Assembly: GCF_001468395.1 (NCBI RefSeq)
Contig: NZ_LNSG01000008.1
Location: 1-64,000 of the forward strand
Length of the DNA stretch: 64,000 nt
Direction: 5' to 3'
DNA from: Sphingopyxis sp. H073
GTDB lineage: Bacteria > Pseudomonadota > Alphaproteobacteria > Sphingomonadales > Sphingomonadaceae
Notes under the pieces: model-generated
The model's database searches: none
What the model was told of the DNA's origin: nothing
Seen by the model: the letters and a program-made list of their open reading frames with translations, nothing else
Shown here: piece after piece, positions 63,839 to 64,000 of the stretch
How positions within the stretch are numbered: position 1 is the first letter of the stretch
Layout of the letters: each line of letters begins with the position of its first letter
Position numbers and translations under genes: made by a program

Positions 63839-63861
63839 GCGGCCGGTGACTAGCCGGCCGC
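63839..63861 (+). terminator. GC-rich hairpin after the second T1SS operon
   Basis: GCGGCCGG (63839-63846) and CCGGCCGC (63854-63861) with a seven-base loop, 14 bases after the hlyD stop. It has no T-tract. Confidence 0.45.
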
Positions 63862-63879
63862 GAGAGGGGGGAAAAACAG

Positions 63880-64000
63880 TTGTGCGGTTACGGAATACTG
63901 TTCCGGGGCGTCGGCTACGCCGTGCAGGGGACTGCACTGGGAGTCGCGGCCGCGATCGGGATCGGCGATTCCGCACCGCTGGACCCGCCGCCGCGGTTCA
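63880..64000 (+). CDS. Possible start of a further gene, cut by the window end
   Basis: From TTG 63880, with GGGGGG about eight bases upstream, the frame is open to the window end and reads CGYGILFRGVGYAVQGTALGV onward, with a hydrophobic Ala/Gly-rich stretch. It has no recognised homology and is too short to judge. Confidence 0.25.
   Translation, partial: MCGYGILFRGVGYAVQGTALGVAAAIGIGDSAPLDPPPRF

Overview
The window is GC-rich, densely packed alphaproteobacterial chromosome, most likely from a sphingomonad (Sphingopyxis/Sphingomonas type). This is inferred from the gene families: the large NAD-type glutamate dehydrogenase, PhaB, TonB receptors of the carbohydrate-locus type, halogenase/SapC clusters and T1SS-143 adhesins. 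No rRNA, tRNA, CRISPR array or insertion sequence was recognised.

Region 1 (1-21.3 kb) is housekeeping and metabolic. It holds an acyl-CoA synthetase that begins inside a perfect inverted repeat at the window edge, a VOC protein, an hflK-hflC-degP membrane and periplasmic proteolysis set, apbC/mrp with a CoA-binding protein, a Tat-exported molybdoenzyme subunit overlapping hemH, a DUF1963 protein, phaB, a small ribbon-helix-helix protein, an ATP-grasp protein coupled to NAD-glutamate dehydrogenase, a PAS-like protein and an OsmC protein.

Region 2 (21.3-35.6 kb, all minus strand) is a carbohydrate-utilisation locus. It encodes a TonB-dependent receptor, two flavin-dependent halogenase-family proteins flanking SapC and a JmjC-like cupin, a LacI regulator, an MFS transporter, an exported GH3 beta-glucosidase and an FHS-type sugar transporter. 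Four AACGTT-centred sites lie upstream of the receptor, the halogenase operon and the glucosidase and are probable LacI-family operators, so the locus looks like one regulon.

Region 3 (35.9-53.2 kb) is a Lap-type adhesin system. A five-gene minus-strand operon encodes a 2904-residue repeat adhesin with a VWA domain, a TolC, an LssB/LapB-type ABC exporter, a SleB-type wall hydrolase and an HlyD. A LapG-like periplasmic cysteine protease and a NarL-family regulator with a degenerate receiver lie beyond its far end. The adhesin has a PAAG tetrapeptide near residue 97, where LapG-type proteases are known to cut. No LapD is visible in the window.

Region 4 (53.6-63.9 kb) has an M23 peptidase, a 729-residue RTX protein, and a second, unrelated secretion system of the PrtDEF type: TolC on the minus strand, then LuxR regulator, ABC and HlyD on the plus strand. 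A 14-bp motif, TACCCMTAYGGATA, occurs upstream of both LuxR-family regulators, with a weaker version near the adhesin promoter. The two systems may therefore share control.
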